64,000 bases of DNA. It comes from Candidatus Sysuiplasma jiujiangense. GTDB taxonomy: Archaea; Thermoplasmatota; Thermoplasmata; Sysuiplasmatales; Sysuiplasmataceae. A program made the translations under genes and the position numbers. Of the stretch, positions 9,202 through 17,640 are shown piece after piece. The notes under the pieces are model-generated. The model searched no databases and was not told the DNA's origin. It worked only from the letters and a program-made list of their open reading frames with translations. The stretch lies in the NCBI GenBank assembly GCA_019721075.1, contig JAHEAD010000007.1:1-64000 (forward strand). The letters run 5' to 3'. Numbering within the stretch: position 1 is the stretch's first letter; every line of letters starts with the position of its first letter.

Positions 9202-9221
9202 ACGGGCAGAATTCTGCCCGT
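9202..9221. repeat. Perfect 20-bp palindrome
   Basis: ACGGGCAGAA followed directly by its reverse complement TTCTGCCCGT, with no loop. A TATA-like TTTAAAAAG lies about 50 bases to the right, and the transposase fragment starts at 9325. It could be an operator or part of an origin. Confidence 0.6.
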
Positions 9222-9324
9222 GGATCAAGAGTGCTAAATGCCCGGGCGTCCGTTTCGGAAATTTCACAGAGTGGTTTAAAAAGGACAGGGGTAGTGCTTT
9301 GGAAGAGGACATCTGTTTCGCACT

Positions 9325-9540
9325 ATGTCGAGCACAACAATTATTTCACCCCCTCCGATAACCCCTGTGGCCAAACTAAGCGAGACACAGATCCGTTTCA
9401 TCTGCAATCATACAGTCCACAGGAAAGACTGGTCTGTCTCACGTATTGCCATACAGTATAGCGTTACCGCAAGGAGGGTAAGACAGCTGGTTGCACAGTA
9501 CAGGAGGACAGGCATCTGCACCGTGTCGAGGAGCATGGCA
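9325..9540 (+). pseudogene. N-terminal HTH fragment of an IS481-like transposase
   Basis: The frame starts at ATG 9325 and gives a helix-turn-helix of the kind found at the N terminus of IS481-like transposases (KLSETQIRFI, then SVTARRVRQLVAQYRRTG). No catalytic domain follows. The frame runs into the antiparallel IS1634-like fragment near 9545 and ends at 9576. A TATA-like sequence at 9272-9281 could still drive it. Confidence 0.6.
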
Positions 9541-9549
9541 GAAAGGCAT

Positions 9550-10200
9550 CGGCATATGAAATGCCGGCCTCCTTAATCGTCAATTTTATGGTGGACACAT
9601 CGCCTATGCTCCCCTGCACCATCCTGAAGAATGAGAGGCGGTTGCCACTGACATATGTAAGCAGGACATTGTTCAGCTGCGGAATGAAGCCACCACCGGA
9701 GTTGTGGCCGAGCGTGGCTTCCACCATATTGTCGCTCTTTGAGAACACGTGCGACAGGTCTATGACGCACTGCTCCCCCTGAACGAAGTTTGACATGAAA
9801 TCGACAACTCTCTGCCTTCTCAGTCCTGTGTCGTGCAGCAGGTTGCTGACGCTTTCAGGAGATATCCCTGCATCAGGCAGCGCATCGAACAGATGCGATG
9901 ACACGTAGTGCAGGAGCATATTCTTCATCGGCGCCGAATGGAAGAACCGCATTATAGAGCACACAGCAATCTCTTTCCATTCATCTGGGAAGTGTGCTTT
10001 CAGAAGGTCTATTGTGTCAGAGCATTCGGAAAGTATGAATGTCGATACACCGTACTCCCTGTTTGTTATGGACTGCAGCTCATCCATCATCCTGACAGCC
10101 TTCGGTCTGAGAAGACCGTCGGGTGTTATCTTTCCGGGACATTCGAGTTTGATCTTCCTTGACCTCTTTATTGCCGGATCATATTTGCTTGTTACACGGT
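9550..10200 (-). pseudogene. Fragment of an IS1634-like (IS4 superfamily) transposase
   Basis: The leftward frame shows family signatures: YRVTSKYD near the upstream end (about 10195), GKITPDGL, then QCVIDLSHVFSKSD with the first catalytic Asp, and GSIGDVSTIKLTIKEAG. The frame is cut near 9550, where sequence of the adjacent HTH fragment begins, so the second half of the catalytic domain is missing. The upstream end is also incomplete: there is no clear start codon at the true N terminus, only internal ATGs at 10090. Confidence 0.7.
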
Positions 10201-10546
10201 AAAGGTATTACTGTCCGTTAAGATGCCTTATATCGGTATCTTTCACTCTGTGTTTCAGTGCCCAGTCAGCTAAGTCCCCTCAATGGGGAGTGCAAGCAAT
10301 CTACTATTTAGATCTGTCTGTCGATTTGCACTCAAAAACAACGATACGCAGGACAGATTACGCAAATCAGCGGAAGTTAGGGCTTAACCAGAGCCGCGAT
10401 TGATATACTAAAGTAACATAGAGGGGAGTCCGAACTCTACTCATCAGGACCATTTATGAAGGAGAAGCCATTCTCGTGACATACAAAAGCCACTTGAACA
10501 GCGACTATTGAGGACGCTCTGGCTATAAGATACCTGCATTTAACAG
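10201..10546. other. Region without a supportable gene
   Basis: No coding frame or RNA gene is recognised between the IS1634-like fragment and the parB control region. Given the neighbouring ParB-like gene it might hold centromere-like sites, but no clear repeat was seen. Confidence 0.3.
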
Positions 10547-10606
10547 AATACAGTATATTGCATCGTATTTCATTGTAATACAGTGAATAACAGAGAGCTT
10601 AAATAC
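10547..10606 (+). promoter_or_regulatory. parB-like gene promoter with repeated AATACAGT boxes
   Basis: A TATA-like TTAAATAC at 10599-10606 lies about 27 bases before the ATG at 10630, which fits a leaderless archaeal transcript. Upstream, AATACAGT occurs at 10547-10554 and 10577-10584, 30 bases apart. GTATT (10565) and AATAC (10577) form a small dyad. These are candidate autoregulatory sites. Confidence 0.5.
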
Positions 10607-10629
10607 AAAAAGCGAGTTATCTGCTGGCA

Positions 10630-11628
10630 ATGACAGATCGTGTCAGTGGTGTGAGAAGGCAGATAGCAATACCTGACCTGATTATCAGCGAGTCGAATGT
10701 TAGGATGGGAGACATTGAACGGGACCAGCATGAAGTGGACAAGTTGGCAAAGAGTATCAGTGAAACTGGATTGCAAAACCCGCTTCGAGTGAGAGAGATC
10801 CCTGGGCAACCAGGCCAGTATGAAGTCTACGAAGGAAGCAGAAGGTTGAGGGCTCTAAAGCAGCTGGGCAAAAGTCACGCAGACTGTATTGTGTCAAATG
10901 TTTCAGATGCAGAAGCTACTCTTGCGTCCCTTCACGAAAACTTGGTCCGTGGAGAGATATCCGCACTGGAGATATCCAAAGGCATTTACAAGATCATGGA
11001 GCAGATCGAAGGAGGAGACATAACCAAAAGGAGAGAAGTTGCAAGGAGGTTAAACTGGTTTAAAGACGATGGTCGTCCTGATACCAATCGAGTGACGAAG
11101 ACGCTCAAGCTTGGCGAGTTTCAGGAAAAACTAGGTGGAAAGGTAGCGGTTAAGTACAGGACAAAAGGGGATGCCATGCGCAAGGAAAAGGTGATTCCGT
11201 GGGCAGTTGCAGAGCGACTGCAGACGATTCTTGAGAATCCCGTCGTGGAATCACAACTGCAATCATTAAAGGTGCCTGAACGTCAGAAGGACTACGAAGA
11301 TTATGTCATGCGACTGGCTAATGCTTATCGTCAAGTCAGAACAGGGAGAAGAAAGGTCTTTGAAGAACGGTTCATAGCCAATGCCAATCAAGATCCGGTA
11401 GAAACAGCGCAGGAAGTGGAACGAGAATCGATCAAAAGCCAACTCGTCACATTCCGCCTGGATCCGGAACTCTACGGGTGGATTGTACAGTTTGCAGCAA
11501 AGAACAACGTCACGAAGACTGAAGCAATTATTCGAATTATACAGGCACATAGGGCCCACCTCTCTTCTTCTGGTCGACAAGACCAGATAAACGACACTAA
11601 AATGACAGTGGAGGGTCAAACACTATGA
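10630..11628 (+). CDS. ParB/Spo0J-like DNA-binding protein without a ParA partner
   Basis: A 332-residue protein. Residues about 12-110 match the ParB N-terminal (ParB/sulfiredoxin-fold) domain, including NPLRVREI, YEVYEGSRRLRALKQLG (ParB box-II-like GxRRxxA) and the Arg-containing LHENLVRGEISALE. A helical HTH-like section follows (residues about 110-160, SKGIYKIMEQI onward). The C-terminal part is unassigned but ends in a possible ribbon-helix-helix-like segment (VTFRLDPELYGWI, then TKTEAIIRIIQ). ParB proteins bind and clamp centromere-like DNA using CTP. No parA-like ATPase gene is adjacent, so it may be a solitary regulator or a plasmid remnant. A T-rich hairpin terminator follows at 11762-11817. 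Confidence 0.8.
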   Translation: MTDRVSGVRRQIAIPDLIISESNVRMGDIERDQHEVDKLAKSISETGLQNPLRVREIPGQPGQYEVYEGSRRLRALKQLGKSHADCIVSNVSDAEATLASLHENLVRGEISALEISKGIYKIMEQIEGGDITKRREVARRLNWFKDDGRPDTNRVTKTLKLGEFQEKLGGKVAVKYRTKGDAMRKEKVIPWAVAERLQTILENPVVESQLQSLKVPERQKDYEDYVMRLANAYRQVRTGRRKVFEERFIANANQDPVETAQEVERESIKSQLVTFRLDPELYGWIVQFAAKNNVTKTEAIIRIIQAHRAHLSSSGRQDQINDTKMTVEGQTL

Positions 11629-11710
11629 AAGACGGGCTCAACTACAGCCGCAGAAGGTGCACCCGGCAATCATTTCTCCTTTCTATGGTTATCAAGCGGC
11701 ACCTTCTGAT

Positions 11711-11728
11711 CAGGAATATATTAATATA
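11711..11728 (+). promoter_or_regulatory. TATA-like promoter upstream of mini-ORF and NYN gene
   Basis: The A/T block around AATATATTAATATAT at 11714-11728 is the strongest TATA-like sequence between parB and the NYN gene. Initiation about 26-30 bases downstream would fall close to the ATG at 11753. Confidence 0.45.
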
Positions 11729-11752
11729 TCGAAGTGATAATCAGTGATCACA

Positions 11753-11833
11753 ATGAGCCCCGGTGTTCCCAAGGGGACGCCGGATGAAATAATCTTCTTT
11801 TCTTTTTTTTGTTTTTTAAGTGGTGGGTTTTAG
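11753..11833 (+). CDS. 26-codon mini-ORF in the same frame as the NYN gene, ended by one TAG
   Basis: ATG at 11753 opens a frame beginning MSPGVPKGTPDE and followed by a Phe-rich stretch read from the T-tract. It ends in TAG at 11831-11833. The next codon, TTG 11834, is the start of the NYN gene, and the phase is identical. Three readings are possible: a leader peptide coupled to the NYN gene, the true N terminus of the NYN protein interrupted by a nonsense codon, or a chance frame across a terminator. Nothing in the sequence decides between them. Confidence 0.3.
   Translation: MSPGVPKGTPDEIIFFSFFCFLSGGF
11762..11817 (+). terminator. Hairpin followed by long T-tract (terminator of the parB-like transcript)
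   Basis: CCGGTGTTCCC pairs imperfectly with GGGGACGCCGG across a three-base loop, and a T-rich tract (about 25 of 29 bases T from 11793) follows. This is a good rho-independent-like or archaeal T-tract terminator. It overlaps the 26-codon frame, so transcription reaching the NYN gene may be attenuated here. Confidence 0.5.
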
Positions 11834-12433
11834 TTGGATAAGACTATTGTTTTCATAGATGATGGGTATCTCAGCAAGATTTCTAAGTTCCTAGGAGGAG
11901 GCACTTATCTCCAGATAGATATCAACCAATTCGCGATAAACCTAGCAAAGGCTCAGAACCTCTGGTGCGAAGAAGTCTATCTTTACACAGCTCCCCCTTT
12001 TCAATCTGCTGTTCCCACAACGGAAGAGGCAGAGAAGCGGGCGAGGTACGACCGCTTCACTTCTAGAGTGCGGAGGATTTCAGGCTTTAATGTCAGAGAA
12101 GGCAGACTGCAATACGTGGATGGTGAGTATCGCCAAAAGGGAGTAGATACGCTGCTCACAATGGATCTGCTCACGCTCACGAAAGAGAATTACCCTAACA
12201 TCAAGACCGTAATACTACTTGCATGCGACACCGACTTCGTGCCTGTTCTTCAGGAAATAAGACAAAATGGGGTCAAGATAATCCTTTATTACTTCACTGA
12301 TTACAAAAGGGGGTCCCTCTTTTCGATGTCCAATTACATTTTGACTGCTTGCGATCAGTGCGTGCTATTGGATATAAGCTACTTCACCATGAGTCTGCGG
12401 AAGCAGAGGTCAATTTCAAAGACCGAAGTATAA
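11834..12433 (+). CDS. NYN-domain (PIN-like) putative ribonuclease, LabA/DUF88 type
   Basis: A 199-residue protein of the NYN family, a PIN-like fold that usually cuts RNA with a metal ion. Conserved acidic positions are visible: FIDDGYLSK near residue 8, KGVDTLLTMDLL near 100 and LACDTDFVPVL near 130, followed by VKIILYYF. The start is taken as TTG 11834 because a GGTGGG ribosome-site-like sequence lies 6 bases upstream and the codon follows directly on an in-frame TAG. The last 20 or so residues after the core (SLRKQRSISKTEV) run close to an IS630-like remnant, so the natural C terminus may have changed. It lies downstream of the ParB-like gene on the same strand. NYN proteins are common in toxin-like and RNA-decay settings. 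Substrate unknown. Confidence 0.75.
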   Translation: MDKTIVFIDDGYLSKISKFLGGGTYLQIDINQFAINLAKAQNLWCEEVYLYTAPPFQSAVPTTEEAEKRARYDRFTSRVRRISGFNVREGRLQYVDGEYRQKGVDTLLTMDLLTLTKENYPNIKTVILLACDTDFVPVLQEIRQNGVKIILYYFTDYKRGSLFSMSNYILTACDQCVLLDISYFTMSLRKQRSISKTEV

Positions 12434-12449
12434 CCACGACTGACTAATC

Positions 12450-12900
12450 TAGTGCCGTGTTCAATAACTGAGTTCTGTCTCCTGAATTTCCAGATAACTC
12501 TTTTCCTTGCGGTTCTCCTGTCTCTCTTCCTCCTCTCCCTGTTCTCGAGCATCTCCTTCCTGTGCGCATTCTTGTACCTGATGGCACTCTGAAGTGCTGC
12601 ATCGACTTCCAGCCTTGATCTGTAGTCTGTATCCTTCAATGCCAGGCGCTGAATGTCACCTATGTGTGTTTCGACGGGATTGAGCCATGAAGCGTTTGTC
12701 GGTGTGGGTGCGAAGGAGACCCTGTTCTTCTTCGCCCATTTCATTATGTCCTCTGTTGAATGGACGGACAGGTTTTCCATTATCATGTGAATGCGCTGCT
12801 CCGCCGGATAGTGTCGTCGCAGCTCCTTGAAGAAGGAGAGTACGTTCTTCGCAGTCTTCCTTCTCCTCAGTCTCTGTCCACCATCAACAATAGATGGGCA
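12450..12900 (-). mobile_element. 3' half of an IS630-like element (transposase C-terminal fragment)
   Basis: The leftward frame encodes the end of a DDE transposase of the IS630/Tc1 group: IHMIMENLSVH (Glu where other copies have Asp), then APTPTNASWLNPVE with the family's NxxWLNxxE pattern. The N-terminal part is missing beyond about 12900. The end at 12450 (TAGTGCCGTGTT) resembles ends at 35616 and 42539. The stop codon has been lost, so the open frame runs on into the opposite strand of the NYN gene. Confidence 0.7.
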
Positions 12901-13122
12901 ATACACCTTAAAATGCTAAGCATAGGCGTAAATTCTACCCGAACCACAAACAGATATTAAGCGACAGTTTCTGGAATTGAATCATAGCAGATTGAGGCAG
13001 ATTTGAGACAATATCGTCTCTAGCACGATCAAGGAATCCACAGTGGCCTATTTGATGAGGTTTTCCGTGGCAATCATTATCCCCATTGGCAGAATACATA
13101 AGCAAATGCTTCAGAAACACCA

Positions 13123-15813
13123 TCAACCGTAAATCTTGGTCAACTCGCGGAATACCTGATCCAAATGTTTCAGACATAGTTCTTGGTCGGTTTTCCCATA
13201 CTTTGATAGATGTTCCGTCCTACCGCGTACGACGTTCCCTCTTGCGCTCCTAATCCATATCAAGCTATTAAGAGAGTCCATCCAGATGTGTTTAGACTTT
13301 AGGCATTCAAGTAATTTCCCAGTCACAAGTTGAGCGTGTTCAGCTCGCAATCTCCCTGAGCCAGTGACATATCTCTTCACACCATATTTGTCTTCGTAGA
13401 ACCACTCTTCTTTCTTCACGATAAGCGCATCAACATCAGTATTTCCTAACTTGCATAATATTGCAAACATCAGATTTTCAACACAGTCCCATGCCATAGA
13501 TATTATCTGGAATGGAGGCGCAGTGGACCGTCTCAAACTTATGTAAATTTCCCTTGCATTTTCGTAAAAGATTATGTCTGGACCCAGGAGTAAAGGACTC
13601 TTGAATCTTACCTCAAGATCATCATCCTTCGACTCGGGTGGGGTTGGATTGGTGGAATAGTAAGTCACAAAGTCCCTCACGGAGTAATTGTCCTTCCTCA
13701 ACCCTTTGAAGAGAGATTTCAACCCTTTGTTAGCAGCATAAACTGAGGAGCCATTGCTTAGCATAAGACTTCGATTCGCGATATACTTTAGTGGAGTAAT
13801 AAAGGAGGGTTGAACTTTGTCGGCAGGCAGACCACGCTCCACGAGTTCAATAAGGTAGTTCCATCCTTCTGCTGCATTCATTCCGCGTCTTTCCATCTCC
13901 AAGTAGTAGTGGTAGATGGATATCATGCCATCCCTAGCTTCAGAGTCAACGAGCACTAGTCTGTCAATGGATTTTCCAATGGCGTTGTCAAAATCTCTCT
14001 GGTATTGTTCGATGATAAAGTCCTTGGAAATCACGGTCTGCTTTTTTTGAGCTCCGTATCTGCAAATGGCTTCCGCAAGAATGAGTGCTTGCCGTGGATT
14101 GCCACCACTAAGCGTTCTAAACAAAGATGAGCAGCCTTGTGCGAACACTTTATCATAAGAGGATCCTGAGCTAATTAGTCGTCTTTCCAACAGGTTTTGT
14201 ACATCCTGAGTACTAAATGGAGACAGCTCCCATGCGTTTCGATAGCCCACGTATGAGAGTTCACTTGAACTTAGAAACTGACCCCACCTCTCTGCACATG
14301 CGAACACAACAATAGAAACCTCCCGCAATCTCGAAAGCAGATATTGCGAGCTTTTAAAGAAATCGACAACTAGTGGGTCTTTATCACTTGGCAACCTGTC
14401 AAGACTATCAACACAAATGATCTTCTTATTGCCGAGACGGACTGCCTCGACTATTCTCTCCGAGTCGATATCTTCACCTTTCCCTGTAACTCCTCTGTAT
14501 ATCGATTTGCAGACTATGTTGTAGATATCTGCTGAAGTCCTGACGTTCGAAATTCTGTCGGCGACGTCAGTCATGATCACGTCATACCTAGAATCAAATC
14601 TGCTCTTGATGCTTTGAAACAGTGTTGTCTTACCAAATCCTCTTCCTGCTATCAAGAGTTTTAACTCGCCGTTATTCCCACGCAGATAACCGCCAACTTC
14701 GCTTAAGATCGTTTTTGAAGAGGGTGTTTCAACGAATCTATCTGACCCAAAAGCCATTGGAATATCTATGAAAGGATTTCCGATGAATTTCCAATAAGAC
14801 ATCCAGTCATCGCCTTCGATGATGTCGGCATCCGAAGATGGAATGCTCTCAACTCTCTTGGGTGCGGCGGTAGTCAACCTTGGCCTGATAATATCGAGAA
14901 CACTTTCTGGAAGACCCTGCTTAACTGAGGATAGGGCCGAATCCGTAGTCTGTAGCTTTCGAGGGAAATGCAGTTTTATGTTATTATCCCATAATGCATC
15001 TTCAACGATTCCTAATTCCCTGCCAAGTTTTCCTAACAAATTCTCGGAGAGATATGAAATTACGGGTCCGCTTATTGAATCTGGATACGAAGCACAGATT
15101 CGAACTGAGCCGTTTTCGATAGTCACAGCATCGATGTAGTAGCAGTTGAGCCAATGAAGTATGGATTCAGGAGAAAGCCCATACTGACCTATCTTGCTCA
15201 TATCAACTCTCCTGAAGCTACAATCGAGTTCATCTGAAATCCTGAGCAAACCGGTAAGAACGCCAATGCGAACGTTGCCCTCGCCAAGAGGAGAATTTTC
15301 GTGGGGATCAAACTCAACGGACGATTGGTGCCGCTCACAGAGTGTAGCTACAAAGGGCAAATATCGACGAACACCACCATCGCTCAAACCTACCTCAAGA
15401 ATGTTGTCATTTCCCTTGGCAATTTCCCTGACTAGATATCCTGAAGCTTTCCCGTGAGATGCCCTTATTACCGCGTATTCGTCATTAGTGAGTTCATCTA
15501 CAGGCATATTGATACCATGGGCCCGGGGGACTTGCATTCCGACGTCATGAAACAAGACGGCTAATGCAAATATAAACAGCTCATCTTTAGTCAGTGATTT
15601 GGTGTCATTATTGGCCAAATTTTGGCCCAACAATCGATGAGCCACTGAAATGATGCGATCACAATGTGAAATTGAATGATCGGTGAAATTTGGCAGTAGA
15701 TTGTTATTAAGTATCTTAGTGAGTTTGTAGCGAACCTGCTTCATGGTTTGAAATTGGAAAAAGTGCAAATGATCCTCAAGCCAATTCCAATTATCAGGTT
15801 CTTCCTCCTGCAT
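13123..15813 (-). CDS. HD-domain + STAND-like ATPase protein with possible HEPN-like C terminus (candidate defence effector)
   Basis: An 896-residue protein. Residues about 40-230 form an HD-type metal-dependent phosphohydrolase-like domain: an early His in HSISHCDRI, then FHDVGMQ near 86. Residues about 360-600 form a P-loop ATPase: Walker A GRGFGKTT near 388, Walker B IICVDSLDRL near 462, then SGGNPRQALILAEAICRYG, typical of the winged-helix side of AAA/STAND ATPases. The C-terminal region (about 740-896) is helical with paired patterns MAWDCVENLMFAILC and IRSARGNVVRGRTEH; the latter contains R-x4-H (RGRTEH near 862), the signature of HEPN ribonucleases. HD and ATPase assignments are seen directly; the HEPN call is inference. 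It stands alone in its operon, with a TATA-like TTCTTATCTT about 25 bases upstream of the ATG, inside an island rich in R-M and mobile genes. This suggests a single-protein antiviral sensor-effector. Confidence 0.75.
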   Translation of the reverse strand: MQEEEPDNWNWLEDHLHFFQFQTMKQVRYKLTKILNNNLLPNFTDHSISHCDRIISVAHRLLGQNLANNDTKSLTKDELFIFALAVLFHDVGMQVPRAHGINMPVDELTNDEYAVIRASHGKASGYLVREIAKGNDNILEVGLSDGGVRRYLPFVATLCERHQSSVEFDPHENSPLGEGNVRIGVLTGLLRISDELDCSFRRVDMSKIGQYGLSPESILHWLNCYYIDAVTIENGSVRICASYPDSISGPVISYLSENLLGKLGRELGIVEDALWDNNIKLHFPRKLQTTDSALSSVKQGLPESVLDIIRPRLTTAAPKRVESIPSSDADIIEGDDWMSYWKFIGNPFIDIPMAFGSDRFVETPSSKTILSEVGGYLRGNNGELKLLIAGRGFGKTTLFQSIKSRFDSRYDVIMTDVADRISNVRTSADIYNIVCKSIYRGVTGKGEDIDSERIVEAVRLGNKKIICVDSLDRLPSDKDPLVVDFFKSSQYLLSRLREVSIVVFACAERWGQFLSSSELSYVGYRNAWELSPFSTQDVQNLLERRLISSGSSYDKVFAQGCSSLFRTLSGGNPRQALILAEAICRYGAQKKQTVISKDFIIEQYQRDFDNAIGKSIDRLVLVDSEARDGMISIYHYYLEMERRGMNAAEGWNYLIELVERGLPADKVQPSFITPLKYIANRSLMLSNGSSVYAANKGLKSLFKGLRKDNYSVRDFVTYYSTNPTPPESKDDDLEVRFKSPLLLGPDIIFYENAREIYISLRRSTAPPFQIISMAWDCVENLMFAILCKLGNTDVDALIVKKEEWFYEDKYGVKRYVTGSGRLRAEHAQLVTGKLLECLKSKHIWMDSLNSLIWIRSARGNVVRGRTEHLSKYGKTDQELCLKHLDQVFRELTKIYG

Positions 15814-16330
15814 CTATGAGCGAGATGTCATTTCAAGATAAGAATATGTCGAAGCTTCGGAATAATGGGGACAGAGTGAAGGGTAAGCGAGCAGCCGCCC
15901 AATGTGTGCCGACCAAGGCAGTTGACTGGATTTGTTGACTGCCCGAAAGTGTCATCCTAGGCAGAAGCGACAATAATGTAGCTTATTTTCTGTAACTGGA
16001 AAGGTCTCTCCTGTAATACCAGCCTTTTCAGCTGGATTGAAGGCATTCGCAAGGAGAGTTATTGACATTCAGATTTTTCTATCATAGACTCGACAGAAAT
16101 CAGCCTGTCCGGCGTTACAGTATCGATGGGTCTGAACCAAGCGGACAAGTCAAGCACACTACAGGGCATGATGCATTGTCATTCGTGACAACTTTTCTGA
16201 TTTTTGACTTAACAGAGATGCACAAAACGTGCAAGAAATTTCTTGACGGAGATCTTCATGGGCGATTGGTCGGCCTGTTGACACCCGAATGAAATCGCTT
16301 TTGCCAAGATTGCAATAGATGTTTCAACCA
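15814..16330. other. Intergenic region with no recognised gene
   Basis: One 76-codon + frame (16062-16292) is open but matches nothing I recognise and has no promoter or ribosome site. No RNA gene is visible. Confidence 0.35.
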
Positions 16331-16377
16331 AAATACTTAAATTGATGAGTAAAATTACTTAATATATTGAGTAAAAT
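16331..16377 (+). promoter_or_regulatory. Promoter with two TGAGTAAAAT boxes 22 bases apart
   Basis: TGAGTAAAAT occurs at 16346-16355 and 16368-16377, the second touching the start codon of the ATPase gene. The first box lies inside the dyad AGTAAAATTACT (16349-16360). A TATA-like ATACTTAAA is at 16333-16341. The spacing of about two helical turns suggests a dimeric repressor, possibly autoregulation. Confidence 0.45.
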
Positions 16378-17596
16378 GTCAGATATCGAAACTGCTTACC
16401 CGTTCCGACGCCCAATCCTGAACGTCCTGCTCAATCGCTTGAGAGAACCGAGTCGGTTCATACAAGTCCTGACAGGACCGCGTCAGGCTGGAAAGACAAC
16501 TATGGCGACTCAGGCGATGAAGTATTCGGGATTACCGGCCCATTATGCCACAGCCGATGTGCCCGGCCTCAGGGATCGTTACTGGATTGAAGAGCAGTGG
16601 GATGTCGCCAGGAGACTAGCCGGTGAACAAGGTGGCAGGAGAGGGTTGCTGATATTGGACGAGGTGCAGAAGATACCGGACTGGTCGGAAGTGGTGAAGA
16701 AGCTGTGGGATGAGGAGGTGTCAAAGGGAGGGGGACTGCATGTATGTATCCTGGGTTCTGCTCAACTTCTCACTCAACACGGACTCTCAGAGAGCTTGGC
16801 CGGCAGATTCGAAACCATTCATGTTCCTCACTGGTCCTTTACCGAAATGTCACAGGCATTCGGATGGAATCTGGATCAGTACATATTTTACGGCGGATAT
16901 CCCGGTGCTGCACATCTCGTGAATGATGAGCGAAGGTGGGCGCAATACGTTTTGAATTCTCTGATCGAGACAACAATATCGCGTGATGTGCTTCTGTTGA
17001 CTCGCGTCGATAAACCCGCACTGCTTCGGCAGCTGTTCCTTCTTGGCTGTGAATACTCAGGACAGATACTCTCCTATCAGAAGATGATCGGCCAGCTCCA
17101 GGACGCGGGAAACACAACGACACTGGCACACTATCTTGAACTTCTTGCTGGGGCCGGAATGATTGCGGGTCTTCAGAAGTTCTCCGGCGCAAAGGTGAGG
17201 CAAAGGGGATCCATGCCGAAGCTGTTGGTGCTCAACACCGCGCTTATGACTGCCACTTCGGGATTTACACTTCAGGAAGCTAAAAGGAAACGTGAATTCT
17301 GGGGAAGAATCGTGGAGACAGCAGTTGGAGCGCACCTGTGGAACTCGTCCCTTGGAACAGGCATTCGGCTTTCCTACTGGCGCCATAGAAATCAGGAGGC
17401 AGATTTTGTTCTCTGGGACAAAAGAAATATTCTCGGTATTGAGGTAAAGGGCGGGGGCAGGGTCTATTCCCGAGCCGGACTGGACGCATTCTGTCAGGCG
17501 CATCCGGGAAGCGGAAGGCTTGTGATTGGCGCCGATGGTCTTCCCCTGGCAAGTGCGTTCCGCCTGACGTCTGAAAATCTGCTCCATACGAAATGA
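16367..17596 (+). CDS. AAA ATPase with DUF4143 domain (nuclease-like C terminus)
   Basis: A 409-residue protein of the archaeal/bacterial AAA_14-DUF4143 family. Walker A GPRQAGKTT is near residue 39, Walker B LLILDEVQK near 95, a sensor-like LGSAQLL near 130, and the DUF4143 domain (about 200-400) ends with WRHRNQEADFVL and IEVKGGG, a PD-(D/E)xK-like E-x-K arrangement. The open frame starts at TTG 16367; ATG 16376, three codons later, is an equally good start. Such ATPases are frequent in accessory regions and their role is not established. It is monocistronic and followed directly by a strong hairpin at 17614-17640. Confidence 0.8.
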   Translation: MSKMSDIETAYPFRRPILNVLLNRLREPSRFIQVLTGPRQAGKTTMATQAMKYSGLPAHYATADVPGLRDRYWIEEQWDVARRLAGEQGGRRGLLILDEVQKIPDWSEVVKKLWDEEVSKGGGLHVCILGSAQLLTQHGLSESLAGRFETIHVPHWSFTEMSQAFGWNLDQYIFYGGYPGAAHLVNDERRWAQYVLNSLIETTISRDVLLLTRVDKPALLRQLFLLGCEYSGQILSYQKMIGQLQDAGNTTTLAHYLELLAGAGMIAGLQKFSGAKVRQRGSMPKLLVLNTALMTATSGFTLQEAKRKREFWGRIVETAVGAHLWNSSLGTGIRLSYWRHRNQEADFVLWDKRNILGIEVKGGGRVYSRAGLDAFCQAHPGSGRLVIGADGLPLASAFRLTSENLLHTK

Positions 17597-17613
17597 ATGA
17601 CATTACAACTGTC

Positions 17614-17640
17614 ATGATTGACTCCGCGACAGTCAATCAT
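17614..17640. terminator. Perfect 10-bp hairpin after the AAA/DUF4143 gene
   Basis: ATGATTGACT (17614-17623) and AGTCAATCAT (17631-17640) are exact reverse complements around a 7-base loop. The hairpin starts 18 bases after the stop codon at 17594-17596. No T-run follows, so it may stabilise the mRNA end or be a protein site rather than a true terminator. Confidence 0.45.
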
